This document shows, piece by piece, positions 1-8,979 of a stretch of 64,000 bases of DNA. The translations under genes and the position numbers were made by a program. Every line of letters starts with the position of its first letter. The first letter of the stretch is position 1. The stretch spans positions 521,321 through 585,320 of the forward strand of contig NZ_BEVZ01000003.1 of assembly GCF_003112515.1 (NCBI RefSeq), read 5' to 3'. The notes under the pieces are model-generated. The model did not search any database. It had not been told where the DNA came from and worked only from the letters and a program-made list of their open reading frames with translations. Source of the DNA: Streptomyces fragilis (lineage in GTDB: Bacteria > Actinomycetota > Actinomycetes > Streptomycetales > Streptomycetaceae).

Positions 1-562
1 CGCCGGCAAGGGCGCCGACGCACTGCTCGACGGCACCGTCCACTACGGCCCGCTCGCTGCCCGCGCGGAGACCGAGCAGTGGCTGGCCCGCCGTGAACCG
101 CTCGCCGCCGCACGGGAGTTGCTGGCCGCCGCCCGGGGCGGCGACGCGGACGCCCCGCTGCGCCGGCTGCACTGCCAGCAGGCACTGTCGCTGGTGGGCA
201 CCGAGGCCGAACCCGCGCTGCGCGAGGTGCTGGACGACCCGGAACTCGGCGGCCTCGCCCGGGTGTGGCTGGCCGAGCACGGCGCGGCGGACATCCCCGC
301 GCCCTCGCAGGAGCTGGTCTTCTGGCTCACCGTCGACACCGTCGCCGCGCAGCTGGCCGCCGAGGGCAACTCGGAGGAACTGGTGGCGCTGGTCGAGGGC
401 CTGGCCGCGCAGCACAGCGGGTTCTTCGACACCGCCTGGCGGGTCGACCACCCGGCCACCGCCGAGGTGCTCGAGGCGATGGGGCGGCTCCACCCGGACA
501 AGAGGATCGCCAAGGAGGCCCGCAAGGCCGCCTACAAGGCCCGGTCCCAGCAGGCCGGCTGA
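1..562 (+). CDS. HEAT-like helical protein, C-terminal part (5' end outside window)
   Basis: The reading frame is already open at base 2 and runs to the TGA at 560-562, so only the last ~186 residues are seen. They are Ala/Leu/Glu-rich and helical, with HEAT-like spacing and no catalytic motif or membrane segment. The sequence can be aligned with the C-terminal half of the protein at 14345-15811: both have LLAAARG, a WLA.H segment, WL.VDT, and an HP.T..VL....HPD..AK..R.AA ending. The two are therefore paralogues of an unnamed family. The function is unknown; a protein-interaction scaffold is the most one can infer. Confidence 0.8.
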   Translation, partial: AGKGADALLDGTVHYGPLAARAETEQWLARREPLAAARELLAAARGGDADAPLRRLHCQQALSLVGTEAEPALREVLDDPELGGLARVWLAEHGAADIPAPSQELVFWLTVDTVAAQLAAEGNSEELVALVEGLAAQHSGFFDTAWRVDHPATAEVLEAMGRLHPDKRIAKEARKAAYKARSQQAG

Positions 563-641
563 CCACGGGACCGCGCGACACCACCTACCGCGGCTGATCC
601 GGTCGCCCGGCCGCCCGCTCGGCTCCGGGGTTGGCACCCGG

Positions 642-788
642 GTGCCCCTCCACACGTGGGACCGGGCCGGGCACGGGCGCTCCGGCAACGCCACCCGGCA
701 CACCTTCGGCGGCCTGACCGACGCGGCGTTCCGGATGGTGCCGCTGCTCGAGGCGGCGGGCCGGGCCGAGTGGCGCCGGGCCGCGTGA
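642..788 (+). pseudogene. possible 3' gene fragment (48 codons)
   Basis: Between the first gene and the TerD gene lies a short open stretch read from GTG 642 to TGA 786-788, in which almost every codon ends in G or C, as in real genes here. It contains WDRAGHGRS, which resembles the DRRGHGRS turn of alpha/beta hydrolases, and a Leu/Ala-rich end. No ribosome site precedes it, and upstream of about 640 the frame loses its codon bias. It could be the remnant of a truncated gene or a chance open frame. Confidence 0.3.
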
Positions 789-846
789 CCCGGCGGCGGG
801 CGCCCTGGTGCGCCCGCCGCCCGGCCCGGGTTGTCCTGCGGCGCCC

Positions 847-2082
847 TCAGAGCGCGCGGGCGGCCGGCTGGAGCATGTCGCGGACCGTGCGGGCCTTCAC
901 GAAATCGCCGATGGCCGTCATCTCCCACTCGCCGGAGTACTGACGGATGAACTTGGCCATCATCACGCCCGTCTTGGCCTCCGCCGAGGTCAGGTCGAAG
1001 CGGACCAGTTCGTTGCCCGAGGCGTCCAGCAGGCGGCAGTAGGCCTTGGCCACCTCGGTGAACTTCTGGCCGGTGAAGGAGTTCACCGTGAAGACGAGGC
1101 CGGTGACCTCCTGGGGGATCCGGCCCAGGTCGACGGCGATGACCTCGTCGTCGCCGCCGCCCTCACCGGTGAGGTTGTCGCCGGAGTGCTTGATCGCGCC
1201 GTTGAGGATCGACAGCTTGCCGAAGTAGCAGGCGTCGACCACGTTGCGCTGCGGGCCGTAGGCGATCACCGAGGCGTCCAGGTCGATGTCCCGGCCGCGG
1301 TAGGCGGGCTCCCAGCCCAGGCCCATGCGGACCTGGGAGAGCACCGGCTGCCCGCCCTTGACCAGGGAGACCGTCTGGTTCTTCTGCAGGGAGACGCGGC
1401 CCTTGTCGAGGTTGACCTTGCCGGAGCCGGGCGCGGGCGCCGGGGGAGCGGCGGCCGGCGGCGGGGGAGTGGAGGCGAAGGCCCGCGGATCGGCGACGGT
1501 GGGCTGCGAGGGCGCGGGCGGGGCGGGCGGTGCCGCCGGGGGAGCCGCGGGCGCCGCCTGGGCGGGGGCGGGAGCGGCGGGTTCCTCCACGGAGACGCCG
1601 AAGTCGGTGGCGATGCCGGCCAGACCGTCGGCGTATCCCTGCCCGACGGCACGGGCCTTCCAGACGCCGTTGCGCCGGTAGATCTCCATCACCACGAGAG
1701 CGGTTTCGGAGCCGAGGCCGGGCGGGGTGAAGGTGGCGAGGACGGAGCCGCCGTCGGCGTCGCGCAGCGTGGCCGTGGGCTCGATGCCCTGGAAGGTCTG
1801 GCCGGCCGCGTCCGGGCTGGCCGTCACCACGATCTTCTCGATGGCCGGGGGGACGGCGGCGGTGTCCACGGTGACGGAGTCGGGAGCCGCCCCGCCGCCC
1901 GAGCGGTACGTCACGCCCGGTCCGGACGGCTGGTTGTAGAAGATGAAGTCGTCGTCCGAGCGCACCTTGCCGTCGGCGGTGAGCATCAGGCCCGAGACGT
2001 CCAGCCGCACCGGTGCGGTGACCTCGACCGTCACACGGGCGGGGCTGAGGGGAATGTTCGAGCCAGGGGTCATAGCGGTCAT
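847..2082 (-). CDS. TerD family protein with two TerD domains
   Basis: 411 aa. The N-terminal half (about residues 5-180, with SDDDFIFYNQ) and the C-terminal half (about 215-405, starting VNLDKGRVSL and containing YFGKLSILNGAIKHSGDN) are both TerD-like domains. They are joined by a Pro/Ala-rich linker of about 40 residues. TerD proteins are Ca-binding stress proteins linked to tellurite resistance and cell-surface or membrane complexes. The start MTAMTPGSN has ATG at 2082 with an alternative at 2073. It is transcribed away from ectA across a 473-bp gap. No other ter gene is adjacent, so this is an orphan TerD rather than a full ter operon. Confidence 0.9.
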   Translation of the reverse strand: MTAMTPGSNIPLSPARVTVEVTAPVRLDVSGLMLTADGKVRSDDDFIFYNQPSGPGVTYRSGGGAAPDSVTVDTAAVPPAIEKIVVTASPDAAGQTFQGIEPTATLRDADGGSVLATFTPPGLGSETALVVMEIYRRNGVWKARAVGQGYADGLAGIATDFGVSVEEPAAPAPAQAAPAAPPAAPPAPPAPSQPTVADPRAFASTPPPPAAAPPAPAPGSGKVNLDKGRVSLQKNQTVSLVKGGQPVLSQVRMGLGWEPAYRGRDIDLDASVIAYGPQRNVVDACYFGKLSILNGAIKHSGDNLTGEGGGDDEVIAVDLGRIPQEVTGLVFTVNSFTGQKFTEVAKAYCRLLDASGNELVRFDLTSAEAKTGVMMAKFIRQYSGEWEMTAIGDFVKARTVRDMLQPAARAL

Positions 2083-2555
2083 GTGAGGAAGAACGACCGG
2101 GAGCCTTTTACCGTTCCCTTACCGGCCGAACGGGTGATCCGGACGGGGGACGTGGGGCAGGACGTCCGGGCCCGGGAGCACCCACGTGACGAGCGCGGCG
2201 GGATTCGGCTGCGGCGAAAGGAGTCCCTGCATCGGGCACGCCGATGAATACGCAAAGCGATTTCGGCGCTTTCCGTCCGCGCATTTCCCATTCGAACATG
2301 CCCAGCCCGGGGGAGATCAAACGTCAAGGTTCTGCGGAGATCGTGAGAGCGGTCCGGGGTCGCCGCGGGCGGTGTTACGTCACTGTAATCAGGCTCACAA
2401 GGTGACCGTTATGCCGTGTTCGTACCGGGTGAAAAGGTGCATAAGTCCTGCGCCGACATCCTCCGCTGCGCGCCCGCGTGATACCACAACGGGTCCGGTC
2501 GCGTAACCCCGCGCGGGAATGCAATTCTCTTTCCTGCTGGGTAAGTTAATTTCAC
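2083..2555. promoter_or_regulatory. divergent terD/ectA control region
   Basis: This 473-bp gap holds no credible gene and is clearly richer in A/T than the flanking coding DNA. For ectA I see a possible vegetative promoter, TGTTCG (2417-2422), 17-nt spacer, CATAAG (2440-2445). Just before the start is GGGTAAGTTAAT (2539-2550), which resembles a SigB-type or -10 element. An imperfect Crp-like palindrome lies at 2384-2399. All of these are eye-matched candidates. ectoine genes are normally induced by salt and heat. Confidence 0.4.
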
Positions 2556-3122
2556 ATGACTGCCCTTCAAGCAGCCCCGACGACGCAGCCGACGACGACT
2601 TCCGAATTCCCCGGCGGATTCCGTGACGGATTCCGCGTCGACCGCCCGAACGTGGCCGACGGCGCCGCCCTGTGGCGCATCGCCCGTGACTCCCGGACGC
2701 TCGACCTCAACTCCTCCTACAGCTACCTGCTGTGGTGCCGCGACTTCGCCTCCACCTCCGCGGTGGCCCGCTCCGAGGACGGCCGGGTGGCCGGCTTCGT
2801 GACCGGTTTCCTGCGCCCCGAGGACCCCCGGGTCCTCCTCGTGTGGCAGGTGGCCGTGGACGAGCGGTACCGCGGCCACGGGCTGGCGGGCCGGATGCTC
2901 GACGAGCTGGTGGCCCGGATCGACCACGAGAGCGAGCTCGGCGTGGACACCGTGGAGACCACCGTCACTCCGGGCAACCGGGCCTCCGAGCGCCTCTTCG
3001 CCTCCTTCGCCGCCCGCCACGGCGCCCAGGTGACCCACGAGGTCCTGTTCGCCGGCGAGCAGTTCCCGGCCGAGGGGGAGGCCCACGCCCCCGAGGTCCT
3101 GCACCGCATCGCGCCGCTGTGA
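2556..3122 (+). CDS. ectA: L-2,4-diaminobutyrate N-acetyltransferase EctA
   Basis: 188 aa. It acetylates L-2,4-diaminobutyrate with acetyl-CoA to N-gamma-acetyl-diaminobutyrate, the second step of ectoine synthesis in the cytoplasm. It is a GNAT-fold protein with the acetyl-CoA loop RYRGHGLAGRML near residues 108-119 and the EctA-typical SRTLDLNSSYSYLLWCRDF block around residues 48-66. Length is normal. It is the first gene of ectABCD. No clear Shine-Dalgarno sequence precedes the ATG (upstream bases are GGTAAGTTAATTTCAC), so a very short or absent leader is possible. Confidence 0.97.
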   Translation: MTALQAAPTTQPTTTSEFPGGFRDGFRVDRPNVADGAALWRIARDSRTLDLNSSYSYLLWCRDFASTSAVARSEDGRVAGFVTGFLRPEDPRVLLVWQVAVDERYRGHGLAGRMLDELVARIDHESELGVDTVETTVTPGNRASERLFASFAARHGAQVTHEVLFAGEQFPAEGEAHAPEVLHRIAPL

Positions 3123-3226
3123 GCCACCGCCGGAGGCAGCCACCGCGCCCCGGAACACCGGCCCCACCGCCCGTGCGGATCCTCCCCCCGCAGACTTCTC
3201 CGACTTCCCACGAGGAGCTCCACGTC

Positions 3227-4498
3227 GTGACCGTCACCCAGCCTGACCTGACCGTCTTCGAGTCCCTGGAGTCCGAGGTGCGCAGCTACTGCCGCGCCTG
3301 GCCCACCGTGTTCGACCGCGCCCAGGGCAGTCACCTGTACGACGAGGAGGGCCGCGACCACCTCGACTTCTTCGCCGGGGCCGGCTCGCTGAACTACGGC
3401 CACAACAACCCGGTGCTCAAGCGCGCCCTGCTGGACTACCTGGAGCGGGACGGCGTCACCCACGGCCTGGACATGTCGACGACGGCCAAGCGGTCCTTCC
3501 TGGAGACCTTCCACCGTCTGGTGCTCCAGCCCCGCCACCTGCCCTACAAGGTGATGTTCCCCGGTCCGACCGGCACCAACGCCGTCGAGTCGGCGCTCAA
3601 ACTGGCCCGCAAGGTGAAGGGCCGCGAGTCGGTCGTCTCCTTCACCAACGCCTTCCACGGCATGTCGCTGGGCTCGCTCGCGGTCACCGGCAACGCCTTC
3701 AAGCGGGCCGGCGCCGGCATCCCGCTGGTGCACGGAACCCCGATGCCGTTCGACAACTACTTCGACGGCACCGTCCCCGACTTCCTGTGGTTCGAGCGGC
3801 TCCTGGAGGACCAGGGCTCCGGCCTCGACAAGCCCGCCGCCGTGATCGTGGAGACCGTCCAGGGCGAGGGCGGCATCAACGTCGCCCGCCCGGAGTGGCT
3901 GCGCGCCCTCGCCGAGCTGTGCGAGCGCCAGGACATGCTGCTGATCGTCGACGACATCCAGATGGGCTGCGGCCGCACCGGCGCCTTCTTCTCGTTCGAG
4001 GAGGCGGGCATCACCCCGGACATCGTCACCGTCTCCAAGTCCATCAGCGGTTACGGCCTGCCGATGTCGCTGTGCCTGTTCAAGGGCGAGCTGGACGTCT
4101 GGGAGCCGGGCGAGCACAACGGCACCTTCCGCGGCAACAACCCCGCCTTCGTCACCGCCACCGCCGCCCTCGAGGCCTACTGGTCGGAAGGCGACGCCCT
4201 GGAGAAGCAGACCCTGGCCCGCGGCCTTCAGGTCGACCAGGCGCTCGCGCAGATCACCGCCGAGAACCGCCCCCACGTCAAGGAGTACCGCGGCCGCGGG
4301 CTGGTGTGGGGCCTGGAGTTCCACGACAAGGAGCGGGCCGGGCGGGTGGCGCGCCGGGCCTTCGACCACGGCCTGCTCATCGAGACCTCCGGCCCGGAGA
4401 GCGAGGTCGTGAAGCTGCTTCCCGCGCTGACGATCACGCCCGACGAGCTGGACGAGGGCCTGCGCGTCCTCGACCGGGCCGTGCGGGAGACGGCCTGA
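3227..4498 (+). CDS. ectB: diaminobutyrate--2-oxoglutarate transaminase EctB
   Basis: 423 aa. This PLP-dependent class III aminotransferase converts aspartate semialdehyde plus glutamate to L-2,4-diaminobutyrate, the first ectoine-specific step. Visible features are GPTGTNAVESALKLARK, the cofactor-contacting DDIQMGCGRTG region, and the Schiff-base lysine in VSKSISGYG. The GTG start at 3227 follows CGAGGAGCTCC, a good ribosome site. Upstream in-frame codons lack similarity to the family. It lies 104 nt after ectA and 78 nt before ectC on the same strand, so a single operon is likely. Confidence 0.97.
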   Translation: MTVTQPDLTVFESLESEVRSYCRAWPTVFDRAQGSHLYDEEGRDHLDFFAGAGSLNYGHNNPVLKRALLDYLERDGVTHGLDMSTTAKRSFLETFHRLVLQPRHLPYKVMFPGPTGTNAVESALKLARKVKGRESVVSFTNAFHGMSLGSLAVTGNAFKRAGAGIPLVHGTPMPFDNYFDGTVPDFLWFERLLEDQGSGLDKPAAVIVETVQGEGGINVARPEWLRALAELCERQDMLLIVDDIQMGCGRTGAFFSFEEAGITPDIVTVSKSISGYGLPMSLCLFKGELDVWEPGEHNGTFRGNNPAFVTATAALEAYWSEGDALEKQTLARGLQVDQALAQITAENRPHVKEYRGRGLVWGLEFHDKERAGRVARRAFDHGLLIETSGPESEVVKLLPALTITPDELDEGLRVLDRAVRETA

Positions 4499-4576
4499 CG
4501 CGTCGGCCCGACACGCCGCCGCACCACCCCTCCCGCACGACCGCCGAACGATCACCAGAGAGGTGAGCACCACACC

Positions 4577-4975
4577 GTGATAGTCCGATCCTTCAAGGAG
4601 ATCGAGGGCACCGACCGGCACGTGAAGGCCGCCACCGGTACCTGGGAGAGCAAGCGCATCGTCCTGGCCAAGGAGGGCGTCGGCTTCTCCGTGCACGAGA
4701 CGGTCCTCTACGCGGGCACCGAGACGACCATGTGGTACGCCAACCACATCGAGGCCGTCGTCTGCACCGAGGGCGAGGCCGAGCTCACCGACGAGACCAC
4801 CGGCGAGACGTACCTGATCACCCCCGGGACCATGTACCTCCTGGACGGCCACGAGAAGCACACCATGCGGCCGCGGACGGACTTCCGCTGCATCTGCGTC
4901 TTCAACCCGCCCGTGACCGGACGGGAGGACCACGACGAGAACGGCGTCTACCCCCTGCTCACCGAGGAGGTCTGA
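4577..4975 (+). CDS. ectC: ectoine synthase EctC
   Basis: 132 aa, the normal family length. EctC closes the ring of N-gamma-acetyl-diaminobutyrate by water elimination, giving ectoine. The protein is a small cupin; [16 protein letters not shown] at the N terminus and the [17 protein letters not shown] and DGHEKHTMR strands are characteristic. It starts at GTG 4577 after AGAGAGGTGAGC. It is followed after only 4 nt by ectD, so translation of the two is probably coupled. Confidence 0.97.
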   Translation: MIVRSFKEIEGTDRHVKAATGTWESKRIVLAKEGVGFSVHETVLYAGTETTMWYANHIEAVVCTEGEAELTDETTGETYLITPGTMYLLDGHEKHTMRPRTDFRCICVFNPPVTGREDHDENGVYPLLTEEV

Positions 4976-4979
4976 GCAC

Positions 4980-5894
4980 GTGTCCACCGCGACGAGCGCA
5001 CCCGCCGGCCACGGCGTCACCGACCTGTACCCCACCCGCGGGGCCCAGGAGATGACGGTCCCCCGCCAGGACCCCGTCGTCTGGGGCAGCCCGGACGGGC
5101 CCGGCCCGATCCAGCCGCAGGACCTCGGCGCCTTCGCGCGCGACGGCTTCCTGGCGGTCGACCAGCTGATCACCCCGGAGGAGGTCCAGGTCTACCGCCG
5201 TGAGCTGGACCGCCTGGTGGCCGACCCGGAGATCCGCGCCGACGAGCGTTCGATCGTCGAGCCGCGCACCCAGGAGATCCGGTCCGTCTTCGAGGTGCAC
5301 CGGATCAGCGAGCTCTTCGCCCACCTGGTCGCCGACGAGCGGGTCGTCGGCCGGGCCCGGCAGATCCTGGGCTCGGACGTCTACGTCCACCAGTCCCGGA
5401 TCAACGTCAAGCCCGGCTTCGGGGCCTCCGGCTTCTACTGGCACTCGGACTTCGAGACCTGGCACGCCGAGGACGGCCTGCCGAACATGCGGACCGTGTC
5501 GGTGTCGATCGCCCTCACCGAGAACGTCGACACCAACGGCGGCCTGATGATCATGCCGGGGTCGCACAAGACCTTCCTCGGCTGCGCGGGCGCCACCCCG
5601 AAGGACAACTACAAGAAGTCGCTGCAGATGCAGGACGCGGGCACCCCGTCCGACGAGGCGCTCACCGCGCTCGCCGGGCAGCACGGCATCAAGCTCTTCA
5701 CGGGCAAGGCCGGTTCGGCGACCTGGTTCGACTGCAACTGCATGCACGGGTCCGGCGACAACATCACGCCGTTCCCGCGCAGCAACGTCTTCGTCGTGTT
5801 CAACAGCGTGGAGAACACCCCCGTCGAGCCGTTCGCCGCGCCGGTGCGGCGCCCCGCCTTCCTCGGGGCCCGCGACTCCACGCCGGTGCGCTGA
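4980..5894 (+). CDS. ectD: ectoine 5-hydroxylase EctD
   Basis: 304 aa. This Fe(II)/2-oxoglutarate dioxygenase turns ectoine into 5-hydroxyectoine, which also protects against heat. The iron triad is visible as H155 and D157 in FYWHSD and H256 in CMHGSGD, and R267 fits the 2-oxoglutarate-binding arginine. The family signature around residues 140-170 (INVKPG...WHSDFETWH) is intact. It starts with GTG 4980, 4 nt after ectC. As the last gene of ectABCD, it predicts that the strain makes both ectoine and hydroxyectoine. Confidence 0.97.
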   Translation: MSTATSAPAGHGVTDLYPTRGAQEMTVPRQDPVVWGSPDGPGPIQPQDLGAFARDGFLAVDQLITPEEVQVYRRELDRLVADPEIRADERSIVEPRTQEIRSVFEVHRISELFAHLVADERVVGRARQILGSDVYVHQSRINVKPGFGASGFYWHSDFETWHAEDGLPNMRTVSVSIALTENVDTNGGLMIMPGSHKTFLGCAGATPKDNYKKSLQMQDAGTPSDEALTALAGQHGIKLFTGKAGSATWFDCNCMHGSGDNITPFPRSNVFVVFNSVENTPVEPFAAPVRRPAFLGARDSTPVR

Positions 5895-5928
5895 GGCCCG
5901 CCCGCGACTCCCGGGCGCGCCGGGCCGT

Positions 5929-6981
5929 TCAGCGGTCCAGGGCGTCGAGCAGGCGGTCCACGTCCGCGGGGCCGTTGTAGAGGTGGAAGGCGGCCCGCAG
6001 ACTGCCCGCACGGTCGGAGACCTCGATCCCGGCCGCGGACAGCGCGGTCCGCCGTCCGCCCAGCCCCGGCACCGACACGATCGGCGAGCCCGGCGAGGGC
6101 AGCGGCTCGTGCCCCAGCCTCAGCAGGCCCTCGCGGAAGCGGTCCGCCAGCGCCAGGTCGTGCCGGCGGACCGCCTCCACCCCCACTTCCTCCACCAGCG
6201 CCAGGGACCGCGCGCCGGCCACGCAGGCGACGCTCTGCGGTTCGTCGAACCGCCGCGCGGTGCCGGCCAGTTCGGTGACCGGCCCGTAGCAGCTCGCCCA
6301 GGGGTCCTCGCCCGCCACCCAGCCGGCCGACAGCGGCAGCAGCCCGCCGAAGTCCTCCGGCACGGTCAGGAACGCCAGGCCGAACATGCCGCACAGCCAC
6401 TTGTGCGTGACGGTGACGGTGAAGTCGTACTCCCCGGCGTCCAGCGGGAGCCAGCCGGCCGCCTGGGACACGTCCAGGCAGATCCGCGCCCCGTGCGCCG
6501 AGGCGGCGGCGCGCAGCGCCGGCAGGTCGGCCAGCCGGCCGTCGGACGACTGCACGGCGCTCACCGCCACCAACGCGGTGCCCGGGCCGACCTCCTCGGG
6601 GATCCGCTCCAGAGGGACCGTCCGGACCTTCAGGTCACCGCGCACGTGGAACGGGTTGACCAGCGAGCTGAAGTCGCCCTCCGCGGTGAGCACCTCGGCG
6701 CCGGCCGGCAGCGAGGCCGCGATCAGCGCGCAGTACCCCACCACCGAGGTGCCGACGGCCACCCGGTCGGCCCCGACGCCCATGATCCGGGCGTAGGAGG
6801 CCCGGGCCTCGTCGACGGGCCCGAAGAAGTCGGGCGGCAGGCCCGCCACGCCCTCGTCCAGGGCGGCACGGGCGGCGCGGGCGGAACGGGCGGGGATCAG
6901 GCCGACGGCGGCGGTGTTCAGGTACACGCGCACCGGGGCGAACTCTGACGCGACGACAGGGGCACGGTCGAGGTTCGGCAT
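5929..6981 (-). CDS. class V aminotransferase (NifS/Csd-like fold)
   Basis: 350 aa from ATG 6981, preceded by GGTGAG at a good distance; an in-frame ATG at 6993 would add four residues. It is a fold-type I PLP enzyme. CLDVSQAAGWLPLD carries the PLP-ring Asp, and the Schiff-base Lys is in VTHKWLCG. No active-site Cys loop of a true cysteine desulfurase is obvious and no suf/isc gene is near, so the substrate is unknown. It is convergent with ectD, with a 34-nt gap. Confidence 0.85.
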   Translation of the reverse strand: MPNLDRAPVVASEFAPVRVYLNTAAVGLIPARSARAARAALDEGVAGLPPDFFGPVDEARASYARIMGVGADRVAVGTSVVGYCALIAASLPAGAEVLTAEGDFSSLVNPFHVRGDLKVRTVPLERIPEEVGPGTALVAVSAVQSSDGRLADLPALRAAASAHGARICLDVSQAAGWLPLDAGEYDFTVTVTHKWLCGMFGLAFLTVPEDFGGLLPLSAGWVAGEDPWASCYGPVTELAGTARRFDEPQSVACVAGARSLALVEEVGVEAVRRHDLALADRFREGLLRLGHEPLPSPGSPIVSVPGLGGRRTALSAAGIEVSDRAGSLRAAFHLYNGPADVDRLLDALDR

Positions 6982-7082
6982 GACACTCACCATGCATCCC
7001 CGGCCGCGCCCCGTCCACGGTGCGTCACCGCGCGCCGCACGACGCGCCCCTCACCGCCCGCGGGGCGCGGGGCGCGCGCCGG

Positions 7083-7793
7083 TCACCGCTGGGGGACCTC
7101 GCAGCCGTCGGGGCCGCAGGCGTCCCCGTCGGAGAGCACCGTCAGCGGCGACCGCTCACCCCACGCCTGGGTCAGGGCCTGGGAGAACAGCTCCACCGGC
7201 TGCGCGCCGGACACCCCGTACCGGCGGTCGATGACGAAGAACGGCACGCCGGAGACACCCAGCTCCGCCGCCTCCTGCTCGTCGGCCCGCACCTCGCGCG
7301 CGTACGCGGACGGGTCGCCCAGCACCTCGCGCACCTCGTCCTCCGCCAGGCCGGCCCGCACGGCCAGCTCGACCAGGTACTCGTCGGCGTCGCCGAACAC
7401 CGAGCGCTCCTCGGCGAAGTTGGCCCGGTAGAAGAGGTCCAGCAACTCGCTCTGGCGGCCCCGCTCCTTCGCCAGCTGCAGCAGCCGGTGCAGGTCGAAG
7501 GTGCCGCCGTGGTCACGGCCCTCCGAGCGGTACGGCAGGCCCTCGCCGGCCGCCTGCGCGGCCAGGTTCGCCTCCCCGGCCGCCGCCTGCTCCTCGCTCA
7601 TCCCGTACTTCTTGGCCAGCAGCCCGAGCACCGGCTCCACGTCCCCCTTGGCGCGCCCGGGGTCGAGCTCGAACGACCGGTGCACGACCTCGACGTCGTC
7701 ACGGTGCGCGAAGGCGGCCAGCGCCTTCTCGAAACGGGCCTTCCCGACATAACACCAGGGGCACGCGATGTCGGACCAGATCTCCACACGCAC
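7083..7793 (-). CDS. DsbA family oxidoreductase, FrnE-like
   Basis: 236 aa with a thioredoxin fold of the FrnE/2-hydroxychromene-2-carboxylate isomerase type. The N terminus MRVEIWSDIACPWCYVGKARFE contains the CPWC redox motif at about residues 11-14, and GVSGVPFFVIDRRYGVSGAQP supplies the cis-Pro loop. There is no signal peptide, so it is a cytoplasmic disulfide or polyketide-type oxidoreductase. It lies between two class V aminotransferases on the same strand, 101 nt downstream of the start of one and 85 nt before the stop of the other. Confidence 0.88.
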   Translation of the reverse strand: MRVEIWSDIACPWCYVGKARFEKALAAFAHRDDVEVVHRSFELDPGRAKGDVEPVLGLLAKKYGMSEEQAAAGEANLAAQAAGEGLPYRSEGRDHGGTFDLHRLLQLAKERGRQSELLDLFYRANFAEERSVFGDADEYLVELAVRAGLAEDEVREVLGDPSAYAREVRADEQEAAELGVSGVPFFVIDRRYGVSGAQPVELFSQALTQAWGERSPLTVLSDGDACGPDGCEVPQR

Positions 7794-7878
7794 GGGGGCA
7801 CTCCATCAGCAGGGGGCAGTTCTCCGGCGGCAACCGTTCACCCGGCCGCCGCATTCCCGCACGGTGCGGGGGAGGGGA

Positions 7879-8979
7879 CTACTTCCAGGCGCTCGCGGCG
7901 GCCCGCAGCGCTCCCGCCAGGTCCACCTCGGCTCCCCGCTCCGCCAGCGCCGCGCCCAGCGCGGCCAGGCTGCCCTGGACGGCGCCCGGCGTGGCGTCCC
8001 GTCCGTAGTGGTTGACCCGGATCATCTCGGACGCGAGCGCGCCGCCGCCCGCCGCCAGCGGCAGCGCGGGATCGGCCGCCAGCGCCCGCGCCACCAGCTC
8101 GGAGGCCACCACCCCGGCCGGGGTGCGCAGCGTGGTCGCCACCGGCGCGGCGTCCCGCGCCTGGTGGACGTACGGCTCCAGCCCGCCGCCCAGCGCCACC
8201 ACGCCGGCCCGGGTCGCCGCGGCGGCCGACGCGTGACGGGCCATCAGCGCGTCGAGTCCCTCGCCCTCGACCCGCTCCACGCAGGCCTCCAGCGCCAGCA
8301 TCTCCAGCTGCGCCGGGGCGTGCAGCAGCGCGGTGCGCCCACGGTCGATCCACCGCTCCTTCCAGTCCAGCAGCGACAGGTAGGAGTGCCGGGGCGCCCT
8401 CGGGTTGGCGGCCATCCGGGCCCAGGCCCGCTCGCTCACCGACACCGCGGAGACACCCGCCGGGCCGCCCAGCGCCTTCTGCGCGCCGATCACGCACAGG
8501 TCGACGCCCCACGCGTCGGTCAGCACCGGCTCCGCGCCGACGGAGGCCACCGCGTCCAGGTACAGCAGCGCGCCGTGCTCCCGGACCACCTCGCCGATCT
8601 CCCCGACCGGGTTGGTGTTGCCGGTGGCCGCCTCGGCGTGCACCAGCGAGACGAAGTCGATCTCCGGGTGCTCGGCCAGCGCCTCGCGGATCTGCCGTGC
8701 GGTCACCGCGGTGTGGAAGGGCACCGCCAGGTCGTGCACCGTCGCGCCGCAGTCGCGCAGCCAGTCGCCGAAGGTCTGCCCGTAGGGACCGGTGACGACG
8801 TTCAGCGCCACCGTCCCGGGACCCGCGCAGCCGCGGATCGCGCCCTCCAGCGGCAGCAGCGCCTCGCCCTGGGTGATGACGACGTCGTTGCGGGTGCCGA
8901 GGAGCCGCGCCACCCGGTCCGCGACGTCGGCGAAACGGGCGGCGCTGAGCGGCGCCAGGTCCAGGAAGGGGTGGGTCAC
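7879..8979 (-). CDS. class V aminotransferase, alanine--glyoxylate/serine--pyruvate type
   Basis: 366 aa from GTG 8979, preceded by GAGCGAAGAGAG; the frame stays open upstream but without family similarity. It is a PLP enzyme of the archaeal/peroxisomal AGT type. TGPYGQTFGDWLRDCGA, HAEAATGNTNPVGEIG and the Schiff-base lysine in GAQKALGGPAG are seen. The usual reaction is amino transfer from alanine or serine to glyoxylate. It may be transcribed with the two downstream genes toward the ectoine locus. Confidence 0.87.
   Translation of the reverse strand: MTHPFLDLAPLSAARFADVADRVARLLGTRNDVVITQGEALLPLEGAIRGCAGPGTVALNVVTGPYGQTFGDWLRDCGATVHDLAVPFHTAVTARQIREALAEHPEIDFVSLVHAEAATGNTNPVGEIGEVVREHGALLYLDAVASVGAEPVLTDAWGVDLCVIGAQKALGGPAGVSAVSVSERAWARMAANPRAPRHSYLSLLDWKERWIDRGRTALLHAPAQLEMLALEACVERVEGEGLDALMARHASAAAATRAGVVALGGGLEPYVHQARDAAPVATTLRTPAGVVASELVARALAADPALPLAAGGGALASEMIRVNHYGRDATPGAVQGSLAALGAALAERGAEVDLAGALRAAASAWK

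Noticed and set aside
2384..2399. Crp-like site TGTAATCAGGCTCACA before ectA
   Set aside because: It deviates from the Streptomyces Crp consensus at two fixed positions, so it is listed only as weak.
2723..5173. An 816-codon open frame on the minus strand across ectABCD
   Set aside because: It is antisense to four well-recognised genes and shows no conserved motif.
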